Source of the DNA: Roseiarcus sp963794655 | GTDB lineage: Bacteria; Pseudomonadota; Alphaproteobacteria; Rhizobiales; Beijerinckiaceae | DNA: 64,000 nt | Assembly: GCA_963794655.1 (NCBI GenBank) | Contig: CAWCEV010000006.1 | Location: forward strand, 1,116,001-1,180,000 | Direction: 5' to 3' | Part shown: one piece after another, positions 7,911-16,031 of the stretch | How positions within the stretch are numbered: position 1 is the first letter of the stretch | Layout of the letters: each line of letters starts with the position of its first letter | Made by a program: the position numbers and the translations under genes | Notes under the pieces: model-generated | What the model was told of the DNA's origin: nothing | What the model saw: the letters and a program-made list of their open reading frames with translations, nothing else | Database searches by the model: none

Positions 7911-10022
7911 CTACCCCCGCCCCGAACGCCTAACCCATTCCTCCTCGTCGATCGTCTCGACACCGAGTTCGCGCGCCTTGGCGAGCTTCGAGCCGGCGCC
8001 GGGGCCGGCGACGACGAGATCGGTCTTGGCGGAAATCGAGCCGGACACTTTCGCCCCGAGCCGTTCCGCGATCGCTTTGGCCTCATCGCGGGTCATGCGT
8101 TCGAGCGAGCCGGTGAAGACGATGGTCTTGCCGGCGAGCGGATGGTCAGCGGCGATCGCCTCCATCGGCTCGATGGTCACCTCTTTCAGGAGCGCGTCGA
8201 GCGCGGCCTCGTTGCGCGGCTCGGCGAAGAAATCGGCGACCGCCTCTGCGACCACCGGCCCAATGCCTCCGACCGCCGACAGCTCCGCCGCCGCATTGGG
8301 TGTGCGCGCGGCGGCGCGCAGCGCAGGCCAGTCGCCGAAATGGCGTGCGAGCCGGCGCGCATTGGTCTCGCCGACATGGCGAATCCCGAGCGCATAGAGG
8401 AAGCGGTTGAAGGCGATGGTGCGTCGTGCGTCGATGGCGTTGAAGAGGTTCTGCGCCGAGGTCTCGCCGAACCCCTCCCATTCCCGCAGGGGCGGGCGGC
8501 CCTGCCCATCGCGCGCCTTGAGGGTGAATATGTCGGCAGGCGTGCGGATGAGGCCTTCGGCAAAGAAAAGCTCGATCAGCTTTTCGCCAAGCCCGTCGAT
8601 GTCGAACGCGTTGCGCGACACGAAGTGCTTGAGGCCCTCGACCGCCTGCGCCGGACAGACGAGCGTCCCGGTGCAGCGGCGCACGACATCCGCCTCCCCG
8701 GTCTTTTCGTCGATCTCGCGCAGCGCCGCCGACCCGCAGATGGGGCAGACGAAGTTTCCCTTGTCATCCTGCGGAAACTCATAGGGCCCGGCGCCGGGCG
8801 GCCGCTTGTCCAGCACCACCTTGAGGATCTGCGGAATGACGTCTCCGGCGCGCTGCACGACCACCGTGTCGCCCACCCTGACGTCCTTCCGCGCGATCTC
8901 GTCCTCGTTGTGCAGGGTGGCGTTGGAGACGACGACCCCGCCCACGGTCACCGGCCTGAGGTTGGCGGTCGGCGTCAGCGCGCCTGTGCGTCCGACCGTG
9001 ATTTGGATCGCCTCCACCGTCGTCATCGCCTTCTCGGCCGGGAACTTGTGCGCGACCGCCCACCGGGGCGAGCGCGAGATGAAGCCGAGCCGCTCCTGAA
9101 GCGCGAGATCGTTCACCTTGTAGACGACGCCGTCGATGTCGTAGCCGAGCGTTGCGCGCTGTTCTTCGATCGCGTGATATTGCGCCAGCAATTCCGCGGC
9201 CGAGCGGCAAAGCTCCGTCAGCTTGCGGTTGGTCGGCAGGCCGAAACGGCCCATGGCTTCGATCGCGCCGAGCTGGGTCGAGGCGAAGGGCTCGCTGACT
9301 TCGCCCCAGGCGTAGGCGAAGAAGGCGAGCGGCCGGCTCGCGGTGATCTGCGGGTCGAGCTGGCGAAGCGAGCCGGCGGCGAAGTTGCGCGGGTTCGCGT
9401 AGACCGGCTTCCCCGCCTCCGCCTGGCGGGCGTTGAGGGCGGCGAAGTCGGCGTGGCGCATGTAGACCTCGCCGCGCGCTTCGAAGATTCTCGGCGCGCC
9501 TTTGAGCCGCTTCGGAATCGCTTCCACGACGCGCACGTTGGTGGTCACATCCTCGCCCTCGTAGCCGTCGCCGCGCGTCGCCGCCCGGATGAGTTGGCCA
9601 TCCTCATAGCGCAGGCTGCAGGAGAGCCCGTCGATCTTCGGCTCGGCGACGACCTCGAGCGGGGCGTTGTCCTTCAGGCCGAGAAAGCGCCTGACCCGCG
9701 CGCAGAATTCCTCCACCTCCTCGTCAGCGAAGATGTTGCCGAGCGACAGCATCGGCACGGCGTGACGAACCTTGGCGAATTTTTCCGCCGGCGGCGCGCC
9801 GACCTTGCGGTTCTCCGATTCCGCCCCCGCGAGCTCGGGAAACTCCGCTTCGAGCGCGCTATAGCGCCGGCGCAATTCGTCATATTCCGCGTCGGAGATC
9901 GTGGGCTGATCTTCGCCATGGTAGCGCCGGTCGTGCTCGGCGATCTCGGCCCCGAGCCGCGCGTGCTCGGTCCGCGCCTTGGCAAGGGTGAGCCTGGCCG
10001 GTTTCTTCTCGGACGTGGTCAT
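7911..10022 (-). CDS. ligA: NAD-dependent DNA ligase LigA
   Basis: A 703-residue DNA ligase, close to the family norm of about 670-720. It seals nicks in replication and repair using NAD+. Visible parts: the N-terminal Ia domain (HDRRYHGEDQPTISDAEYDEL), the adenylation site KIDG with nucleophile Lys129, the OB-fold, a four-cysteine zinc finger (CPICGS ... RCTGTLVCPAQ), helix-hairpin-helix repeats, and a C-terminal BRCT domain starting near HPLAGKTIVFTGSLERMTRDEA. All key residues appear intact. A large plus-strand reading frame across it is only an antisense shadow. Confidence 0.97.
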   Translation of the reverse strand: MTTSEKKPARLTLAKARTEHARLGAEIAEHDRRYHGEDQPTISDAEYDELRRRYSALEAEFPELAGAESENRKVGAPPAEKFAKVRHAVPMLSLGNIFADEEVEEFCARVRRFLGLKDNAPLEVVAEPKIDGLSCSLRYEDGQLIRAATRGDGYEGEDVTTNVRVVEAIPKRLKGAPRIFEARGEVYMRHADFAALNARQAEAGKPVYANPRNFAAGSLRQLDPQITASRPLAFFAYAWGEVSEPFASTQLGAIEAMGRFGLPTNRKLTELCRSAAELLAQYHAIEEQRATLGYDIDGVVYKVNDLALQERLGFISRSPRWAVAHKFPAEKAMTTVEAIQITVGRTGALTPTANLRPVTVGGVVVSNATLHNEDEIARKDVRVGDTVVVQRAGDVIPQILKVVLDKRPPGAGPYEFPQDDKGNFVCPICGSAALREIDEKTGEADVVRRCTGTLVCPAQAVEGLKHFVSRNAFDIDGLGEKLIELFFAEGLIRTPADIFTLKARDGQGRPPLREWEGFGETSAQNLFNAIDARRTIAFNRFLYALGIRHVGETNARRLARHFGDWPALRAAARTPNAAAELSAVGGIGPVVAEAVADFFAEPRNEAALDALLKEVTIEPMEAIAADHPLAGKTIVFTGSLERMTRDEAKAIAERLGAKVSGSISAKTDLVVAGPGAGSKLAKARELGVETIDEEEWVRRSGRG

Positions 10023-10184
10023 GCGGCAAATTTAGCCCAGCGCCGGGACCGGCGGAAGGCGATCGCGCCCTTTAACCGGCGGCTAACCCGTTTGCCCGAT
10101 TGATGGCTTCGGCGAGACGCCGGAGCGGGGCTGCCGCGCGTCATGAGATAATTGATCCGCCGGCCCGCTAGCCGAGATCGTCAA

Positions 10185-10523
10185 ATGCGCGCCCGAATTG
10201 CGATGCCTGTCGCCCTTTCGTTGCTGACGGGATGTTGCCCCGGCGGCTATCCACCCGTTTCAGGCGCGAGCCCGGCGCCGTTCGACGCCTTCAATGCGAG
10301 CATGCGGCTCGCGGTCGGCATGCCTACCGACGTTGCCGTTCTGATGATCGGATCGGCTCCGGTCTCCGCCACGGCGTCGAACTGCGGAATCCTCGCCGGT
10401 TACGAATGGCCATGCCAGCTCATGAGATTTGGCTGCTGCGACAACAATCAGCTCCTGGTCTATATCGCGGCGACGCCGGACGGCCGCGGCGCCGTCAACT
10501 CCTGGTCGGTGCGCAAGGGCTGA
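10185..10523 (+). CDS. Small putative lipoprotein
   Basis: A 112-residue protein starting at ATG 10185 with a short signal sequence and a lipobox-like LLTGC (residues 13-17), so probably lipidated and exported. The mature part has several cysteines (SNCGILAGYEWPCQLMRFGCCDNNQ) and no domain that I recognise. It ends 108 bp before another small exported cysteine-rich protein on the same strand. Confidence 0.55.
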   Translation: MRARIAMPVALSLLTGCCPGGYPPVSGASPAPFDAFNASMRLAVGMPTDVAVLMIGSAPVSATASNCGILAGYEWPCQLMRFGCCDNNQLLVYIAATPDGRGAVNSWSVRKG

Positions 10524-10631
10524 TGGGGATGGCGCACGGGGCAGGGGACGCCGGCCTTGCGGACCGAGCCTCGCCGTTGCCAATCGACAATCGCCCGCCT
10601 AACGTCCTACCGATCGGCTCGGGAGAAGGGC

Positions 10632-10880
10632 ATGCGAAGGTTGTTGCGTGGGATCGTCGTCGCGGGCGCGGCAGGCATGGCGGCGCTCGCGCTCATTGGG
10701 CCCGCCGAGGCTAAGACCTGCTCCGAGCGGCTCAAGGTCTGCCAGCGCTTCTGCGTGAAGAGCGAGGGCGGCGCGCCCGGCTGCATGTCGACCTGCGGGC
10801 AGTATCTTCAGACCTGCCTTTCGTCCGGCTGCTGGGAGAGCAAATACGTCGACAAGCAGTGCGGCTTTACCCGCCAGTAA
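10632..10880 (+). CDS. Small secreted cysteine-rich protein
   Basis: An 82-residue protein whose ATG at 10632 follows a ggagaaggg ribosome-binding site. Residues 1-27 are a signal peptide ending APAEA-like (GPAEAKTCSE). The mature part has eight cysteines in paired spacing (C-x6-C-x3-C, then C-x3-C-x6-C and others), suggesting disulfide-stapled hairpins in the periplasm. No named family is recognised. Its 3' end overlaps the convergent alpha/beta hydrolase gene by 14 bp. Confidence 0.65.
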   Translation: MRRLLRGIVVAGAAGMAALALIGPAEAKTCSERLKVCQRFCVKSEGGAPGCMSTCGQYLQTCLSSGCWESKYVDKQCGFTRQ

Positions 10881-11778
10881 CCGCCCGTGCCTCTGCTCTC
10901 GCCAAGAAATCGCCGAGCCTCGCGAGCGCGAGGGGAACCGAGGATTCCGGCCAGGTGTGGCCAAGCCCCAGCACGATGACGAGCTCCGCGCCCGGGATGC
11001 TGTCAGCCGTATCCTTCGCCGTCGCGACCGGGAAGAGCGGATCGGCGTCGCCGTGCGTGACCAAGGCCGGGCAGCGCACCGTGTTGAGGCCCGCGTTGCG
11101 CGGCCGCGCCGCGACGATCGCCGCCCATTGGCGCGCGATTCCCGCTGGATCATAGGGCGCGCGATCGGTTCGCCGCTCGGCGGACTGGCGAAGCTCCGTC
11201 TCGGTCATGCCGAAGCCGGGACCGAGCAGCGTGCGCTGGACGAGAATGCTGGCCTCGATGAGGTCCTCGCGGCCTGAGCTTTTTGGCGGCTGCGCGAGGA
11301 TCTGCATCGCCTTGGGGTCGCCAGGCGGGAGGTCGTAGCGCCCGGTCGTCGAGTTCATCGAGATGAGGCTCTTCGTCCGTTCCGGGTGGTTGATTGCGAC
11401 GAGCTGCGCGATCATGCCGCCCATCGACGAGCCGGCGACATGGGCGCGCTCGGCGCCGAGCGCGTCGAGGAGGCCGACCGCGTCCTTCGCCATGTCGTCC
11501 AGCTGGTAAGGTACTGCGGGGGTGGCGCCCGCTATGACCTCGGCCATCACGGCGCGAAAGTCGGGCGTCGGCAGGCTCGTGAGATGCGTCGATTTGCCGA
11601 TGTCGCGATTGTCGAACCTGACGACGCGGAAGCCCTTCGCCGCCAGACCCTCGCACAATGATTCCGGCCAGAAGTTGAGCTGCGCCGCAAGCCCCATGAT
11701 AAGGAGGACAAGCGGGTCGCCCTCGCGGCCGAAGGTCTCGTATTCGATATCGATTTCATTCGCTCTCGCTTGCGGCAT
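10867..11778 (-). CDS. Alpha/beta hydrolase
   Basis: A 303-residue alpha/beta-hydrolase-fold protein. The nucleophile elbow is GSSMGG with Ser118; the acid is probably the Asp in THGDADPLFP and the base His in GLGHTWPES. The oxyanion loop is VLLIMGLAAQLNFW. The sequence resembles the esterases and aclacinomycin-methylesterase-like hydrolases common in proteobacteria. No signal peptide, so cytoplasmic. Substrate unknown. Divergent from the AraC-like gene. Confidence 0.88.
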   Translation of the reverse strand: MPQARANEIDIEYETFGREGDPLVLLIMGLAAQLNFWPESLCEGLAAKGFRVVRFDNRDIGKSTHLTSLPTPDFRAVMAEVIAGATPAVPYQLDDMAKDAVGLLDALGAERAHVAGSSMGGMIAQLVAINHPERTKSLISMNSTTGRYDLPPGDPKAMQILAQPPKSSGREDLIEASILVQRTLLGPGFGMTETELRQSAERRTDRAPYDPAGIARQWAAIVAARPRNAGLNTVRCPALVTHGDADPLFPVATAKDTADSIPGAELVIVLGLGHTWPESSVPLALARLGDFLARAEARAVTGG

Positions 11779-11948
11779 TTTTGGCTCCGGCAGTGCAGGG
11801 GGCGGACCATACCCGCAACGGCTGCGGCTTCAAACCCGCCCCCGCCGCTCTCTCGGCAACGCGCTATCCTGAACCTTCAACAGCAATTCCGATCAAGCGG
11901 GGGGCGAGGGTCTGCGGTAGGTGGTCGTTCGCTTCGCTGGGAGACAAT

Positions 11949-12805
11949 ATGGAAAGTGTTCGAAAAGCGCTGTGGTTTATGGAAGGCCGGTTCGGCGGCG
12001 ACGTCTCGCTCGACGAATTGTCTCAGGCCGCCGGAATATCCCGCTGCCACTTCGCTCATGTGTTCGCGAGAGCGACCGGCCAGCCCGCGATGCGCTACAT
12101 GCGCGGCCGGCGATTGAGCGAGGCTGCGCGGGTGCTTTCCAACGGCGCCCTGACATCCTGAGCGTCGCGCTCGATTTCGGCTATGGCTCCCACGAAGCTT
12201 TCACCCGGGCGTTCCGCGACCAATTCGGACTCACCCCCGAATCGGTTCGCGCGCAACGCCATCTCGATAACGTCACTCTGGTGGAGGCAATCAAAATGGA
12301 TGACGCTCTGATCACGACCTTGGCGCCGCCGCGCATCGAAGAACGCGGGTTGTTGCAGATCGCAGGCCTCAGCGGAAGATATTCATCCGACACTCACCAG
12401 AACATTCCGGCTTTGTGGCAGCGCTTGCAGCCCCATCTCGGCAACGTCCCTGGGCAAGTTTTCCCGGGAGGCGGCGGCAAAGGGGGGCGGACGTTTGGCG
12501 TCTCCTACAACATGGACGATGACTGCAACTTCGACTATCTCGCCGGTGTCGAAGTGTCGGGATTTTCGTCCGACCTTCCTGCCGAATTCACGCGACTTCG
12601 CATTCCCGCCCAACGCTACGCCGTATTCACCCATCACGAACACGTTTCGACCATGCATAACGTCGCCATGACAATCTGGACAAAAGCGCTGCCCGAGTCA
12701 GGCTACCAGGCCGCCGACGCGCCGAACTTCGAATATTACAGCGAGGAATTCGACGGACGAACTGGCCTGGGCGGTTACCAGATCTGGATACCGATCAGGA
12801 CATAA
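11949..12805 (+). pseudogene. AraC-family regulator with GyrI-like ligand domain, frameshifted
   Basis: Two frames together encode one AraC-type regulator. From the ATG at 11949 the first AraC helix-turn-helix is read (SLDELSQAAGISRCHFAHVFARATGQ) up to LSNGA near 12149, after which that frame stops. The protein continues one frame over with PDILSVALDFGYGSHEAFTRAFRDQFG, the second helix-turn-helix, then a GyrI-like small-molecule-binding domain (LITTLAPPRIEERGLLQIAGL to the end at 12805). One extra C in the run at 12148-12150 would restore a single product of about 285 residues. Either a recent inactivation or a homopolymer sequencing error. It is divergent from the hydrolase gene, which might be its target. 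Confidence 0.8.
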
Positions 12806-12855
12806 AACCTGGCGCTATCGAGACCTGATTCCGGGGCAAGCGGCAGGCGCCCGAC

Positions 12856-13770
12856 CTAGAGCGCAGCCCCTCCCAGTTCGCGAGCGCCCTGTTCCGCTGC
12901 CTCCTCCGGCGCGACCCATCTGAAGCCGGTCATCTGCCGCCGCGCCCAGGTGAACTGCCGCTTGGCGTAGTGGCGGGTGTCGAGCTTCGAGCGCTCCGCC
13001 GCTTCGGCGAGCGTTATCCACCCCTTAAGATGCGCGATGAGATGGGGAACGCCATGCGCGCGCATCACCGGCAGCGTCGGATCGAGGCCACGCTTCACTA
13101 GCGCCTCTACCTCGCCGAGCGCGCCCTCGGCGAGCATGGCGTCGAACCGGGCGTCGATCCGGCAATAGAGCTCTTCTCGGTCGGGAGCGAGATAGAGGCC
13201 CGCCCATTCTTGGGCTTTGAGCGCCGGCGCCGCCCGCGCGCCGAGGAACGACGCGAGTGGCCGCCCTGTCGCTTCGATGACCTCGAGCGCCCGCAGGATG
13301 CGTTGCCGGTCACTGGCGTTGAGGCGCGCAGCGGTTTCGGGATCGCGCGCTTTCAGTTCGCCATGCAGCTCTTCGGCGGCGCGACCGTCGGCTTCGGCGC
13401 GAATCCGCTCCCGCACTGCCTCGGGCACCGGCGGCACATCGGACAGGCCCTCCGTCAGCGCACGCAGATAGAGGCCCGTGCCGCCAACGAAAACGACCGG
13501 CCGGCCGGCGGCCTCGGCGAGGATCTCGCCCGCCGCCCTTGCCCATCGCCCGGCCGAGTAATTCACCGCGCCGTCGACCGTCCCGAACAGCCGATGCGGC
13601 GCGCGGTTCTCTTCTTCTGCTGTCGGGCGCGCCGTCAGGATCCTGAGGTCCGCATAGACCTGCATCGAATCGGCGTTGACGATCGTCGCGTCTAACCGTT
13701 CGGCGATCCTGAGCCCTGCCGCCGACTTGCCGCTCGCCGTGGGGCCTGCAATGAGGAGCGCGCGCCTCAC
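12856..13770 (-). CDS. miaA: tRNA dimethylallyltransferase MiaA
   Basis: About 304 residues when read from the GTG at 13770 (VRRALLIAGPTASGKS), which puts the P-loop GPTASGKS at the expected position; longer upstream extensions run into the divergent serB. MiaA transfers a dimethylallyl group to A37 of tRNAs that read U-starting codons. Seen motifs: ATIVNADSMQVYADLRILTARPT (substrate loop), FVGGTGLYLRALTEGL, and ARRQMTGFRW near the C-terminus (tRNA-binding). The divergent miaA/serB arrangement is usual in Hyphomicrobiales. Confidence 0.95.
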   Translation of the reverse strand: MRRALLIAGPTASGKSAAGLRIAERLDATIVNADSMQVYADLRILTARPTAEEENRAPHRLFGTVDGAVNYSAGRWARAAGEILAEAAGRPVVFVGGTGLYLRALTEGLSDVPPVPEAVRERIRAEADGRAAEELHGELKARDPETAARLNASDRQRILRALEVIEATGRPLASFLGARAAPALKAQEWAGLYLAPDREELYCRIDARFDAMLAEGALGEVEALVKRGLDPTLPVMRAHGVPHLIAHLKGWITLAEAAERSKLDTRHYAKRQFTWARRQMTGFRWVAPEEAAEQGARELGGAAL

Positions 13771-13797
13771 TCTTTTTTGCCCTCGCCCGGAAACTTC

Positions 13798-14694
13798 ATG
13801 CCGCAGTCCGCCATCGTCGCAACGCTGATCGCCGATCCCAGCTCGATGCGGCTCAGCGATGCCCGTATCATGCGCATCGCGCAAGGCGTCGGCGGATTCG
13901 ACGCGCTGCGATGGCTCGCCGAAGGCGTCGCCGCCGATCTCTGTTTCAACGCTCCGATCGAGGCCGTGCGCGCCGCGCTGACGGCGGCGCTGGCCGGCGA
14001 GCCGGTCGACACAATCGTGCAGTCAGCCGTGGATCGCGAAAAGCGCCTCCTGGTGGCGGATATGGATTCGACGCTGATCGGCCAGGAATGCGTCGACGAG
14101 CTTGCGGCCTATGTCGGCGCGGGGGCGAAGGTCGCCGAGATCACCGACCGCGCGATGCGGGGAGAGATCGCATTCGAGCCGGCCCTGCGTGAGCGGGTCG
14201 AGCTGCTCGCGGGCTTGCCCGAAAGCGTCATCGGCGAGGTGCTGAGAGATCGCATCACCCTCAACCCCGGCGCGCGCACGCTTGTTCGGACGATGCGGGC
14301 GAGGGGCGCCGCGGTCGCCATCGTCTCCGGCGGCTTTCGCCAGTTCACCGGCGCGATCCGGGCCCGCCTCGGCGCCGACGAGGACCGCGCCAATGTCCTC
14401 GCGATTCAAGGCGGCAAGCTCACCGGCAAGGTGATCGAGCCGATCCTCGGCCACGACGCCAAGCTCGGCGCACTCAAGGAGATTGCCGCGCAAAGAGAAC
14501 TCGCGCTCAGCCAGACGCTCGCCGTCGGCGACGGCGCAAATGATCTCGCCATGCTCAAGGCCGCCGGTCTCGGCGTCGCCTACCGCGCCAAGCCCAAGGT
14601 CGCGGCAAGCGCCGACGCCCGCATCGACCACACCGACCTCACCGCGCTTCTCTACGCGCAGGGGATTGCGCGCAGGGAGTTCGTCGAGGGGTGA
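13798..14694 (+). CDS. serB: Phosphoserine phosphatase SerB
   Basis: A 298-residue enzyme from ATG 13798 (an in-frame ATG at 13777 is possible). It dephosphorylates phosphoserine in the last step of serine synthesis. HAD motifs are intact: motif I DMDSTLIGQE (nucleophile Asp), motif II VSGGFRQF, motif III/IV VGDGANDLAML. The first 75 residues form the N-terminal ACT-like regulatory part usual in proteobacterial SerB. Divergent from miaA with a very short intergenic space. Confidence 0.95.
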   Translation: MPQSAIVATLIADPSSMRLSDARIMRIAQGVGGFDALRWLAEGVAADLCFNAPIEAVRAALTAALAGEPVDTIVQSAVDREKRLLVADMDSTLIGQECVDELAAYVGAGAKVAEITDRAMRGEIAFEPALRERVELLAGLPESVIGEVLRDRITLNPGARTLVRTMRARGAAVAIVSGGFRQFTGAIRARLGADEDRANVLAIQGGKLTGKVIEPILGHDAKLGALKEIAAQRELALSQTLAVGDGANDLAMLKAAGLGVAYRAKPKVAASADARIDHTDLTALLYAQGIARREFVEG

Positions 14695-14706
14695 GGGCGG
14701 GCGCTC

Positions 14707-14746
14707 GCCATCGCGAGGAGCCCGCAGGGCGACGCGGCGATCCAGG
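14707..14746. repeat. Half-copy of a dispersed palindromic repeat
   Basis: Just after serB lies cgccatcgcgaggag followed closely by gcgacgcggcgatccag, which matches the inner-strand arm of the complete palindromic element at 15159-15250 with only a few changes. Only one arm is recognisable here, so this copy seems truncated or decayed. Confidence 0.5.
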
Positions 14747-14823
14747 GGGCCATCAACGAAGACTGCCGCATCCAAACCGCGAGCCTTTCTGCCGCCTCGC
14801 GAATTCGTCTATCGTCTCAACGC

Positions 14824-15114
14824 ATGAAACGCCCCTGCGTCTACATCATGGCGAATCGGCGCAATGGCACGCTTTACGTCGGCGTAACCTCCCACCTCGC
14901 GCGCCGCGCCGTCGAGCATCGGACTGGAGCTGCCGCGGGCTTTACCAAGCGATATGGCTGCAAACTGTTGGTCTGGCACGAGCCGCACGAACGAATGGAC
15001 GAGGCAATCGCGAGGGAAAAGCAAATCAAGTCCGGAAGCCGAAAGGACAAACTCGATCTCATCGAGCGCGACAATCCGCTCTGGAAGGATCAATACGAGA
15101 CCTTGAATTTCTGA
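14824..15114 (+). CDS. GIY-YIG nuclease-domain protein
   Basis: A 96-residue stand-alone GIY-YIG domain. The signature appears as VYIMANRRNGTLYVGVT (the GIY and YIG tripeptides read VYI and YVG), followed by the conserved Arg in LARRAVEH and the late AIAREKQIKSGSRKDKLDLI with the catalytic Glu. Such small proteins are common in alphaproteobacteria, often beside repeats; their role is not settled. The gene is bracketed by copies of one palindromic repeat. Confidence 0.88.
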   Translation: MKRPCVYIMANRRNGTLYVGVTSHLARRAVEHRTGAAAGFTKRYGCKLLVWHEPHERMDEAIAREKQIKSGSRKDKLDLIERDNPLWKDQYETLNF

Positions 15115-15158
15115 CGCGTCAAATGCGCGGGCGTCAAAGAGCGCCTCGGACAGCAGCC

Positions 15159-15250
15159 GTCATCGCGAGCTTAGCGAAGCGATCCAGGGCCGGAAAGGAC
15201 GCTGCGCTCGCCCTCTGGATCGCCACGTCGCTTCGCTCCTCGCGATGACG
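15159..15250. repeat. Dispersed palindromic repeat (REP-like)
   Basis: A long imperfect palindrome: the left arm from 15159 (gtcatcgcgag ... gcgaagcgatccag, to 15187) pairs with the right arm 15215-15250 (ctggatcgc ... gcttcgctcctcgcgatgac). The loop is about 27 bp. The same arm recurs at 14707-14746. This type of intergenic element (TCATCGCGAG...GCGATCCAG) is dispersed in genomes of Bradyrhizobium relatives as I recall them. It could also act as a bidirectional transcription stop between the converging genes. Confidence 0.7.
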
Positions 15251-15270
15251 ACTTACTCTATGGCACCGCC

Positions 15271-15651
15271 TCACTCGCGCTCAAGAACCTCGACCAGCCG
15301 GAACCGCTCGCAATAAACCTCCATCTCCGGCTGAAACTCGCCGCGTCGGGTGAAATAGTCCGTGTGCGCCCGGCGCCAATAGGCAAGCGACCGGTTACCC
15401 TCGCCTTCGTCAAAGGCCCAGCGCTCGTCGACGTCCTCGAATCGCCGCCGCTCGACTTCGACTGTCTCGAGGATGGCGCGCGGCCGCCCTTCGCCGTCCT
15501 TCACGATCCACCGCTTCCCGGCCTCGACGCCCTTGTCGCCCTCGCTCACCGCCCAGCAGGTTGCGGTCTTCCTGCCGGCGAGCACAAGCCCCAGCAGTTC
15601 ATCGGCGAGCGCCGGACTGTCGCCGAAGGCGAAGCTTTCGAGGTCGGTCAT
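15271..15651 (-). CDS. ASCH-domain protein
   Basis: A 126-residue protein, whole-length ASCH domain (a PUA-like beta-barrel fold thought to bind RNA or modified nucleosides). Recognisable parts: SFAFGDSPALADELLGLVLAGRKTATCWAV at the N-terminus, GKRWIVKDGEGRPRAILETVEV, and YWRRAHTDYFTRRGEF. The ATG at 15651 is chosen over one at 15666 because homology starts there. Its 5' end lies in a segment duplicated at about 18505-18540, where only the first 15 or so codons remain, the ATG having become GTG. Confidence 0.85.
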   Translation of the reverse strand: MTDLESFAFGDSPALADELLGLVLAGRKTATCWAVSEGDKGVEAGKRWIVKDGEGRPRAILETVEVERRRFEDVDERWAFDEGEGNRSLAYWRRAHTDYFTRRGEFQPEMEVYCERFRLVEVLERE

Positions 15652-15712
15652 TATCCCCTCCGGCAACGCCGGACTTGTTCTGACTTGTTCCGGCCATCAC
15701 CGGCGCTCGCGC

Positions 15713-15935
15713 CTACAGATACTTCGTCGCCTCGCGCTTCGCGACGCCCGTCAGCTTCGCCCCATGTTCGGCGAGAAAGCGGCGCACGCGCGGGGGATCG
15801 CGCTTCGAGAGTTCGCGCAGCCACCAGCCAATCGCCTTCTGGATGAACCATTGGCGATCCTCGGCCAGTCGCGCGGGACTTCCGATAGGCCTTCTCTTGC
15901 TGCGCCCACTTCGCGTCACGGCGCGCGCGAGGGCT
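15713..15935 (-). pseudogene. Remnant of a DNA alkylation repair (AlkD-like) gene
   Basis: The last 55 or so codons (RLAEDRQWFIQKAIGWWLRELSKRD to the stop at 15713) are about 90% identical to the end of the intact gene at 18602-19276. Directly upstream a short N-terminal piece is still readable in another frame (EKAYRKS, matching EKAYQKS of the intact copy). The middle, some 130 codons, is missing, so this is an internally deleted, frame-shifted copy. It precedes the intact ASCH gene, as the intact AlkD-like gene precedes the ASCH remnant. About 100 bp further right (15936-16031) hold nothing recognisable. Confidence 0.75.
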
Positions 15936-16031
15936 TCGGGTCGGGTTTCAGCGCGTGGGCCAGTATGATCCGGGGCCCGCGGTCACCGCGTGGCGCTCAA
16001 CGCTCATCGCAACTATGGCTCGCGGGGATAG

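Noticed and set aside
7863..10103. A plus-strand open frame of 746 codons
   Set aside because: It is wholly antisense to ligA, Arg/Asp/Gly-rich, without any family motif: a high-GC shadow.
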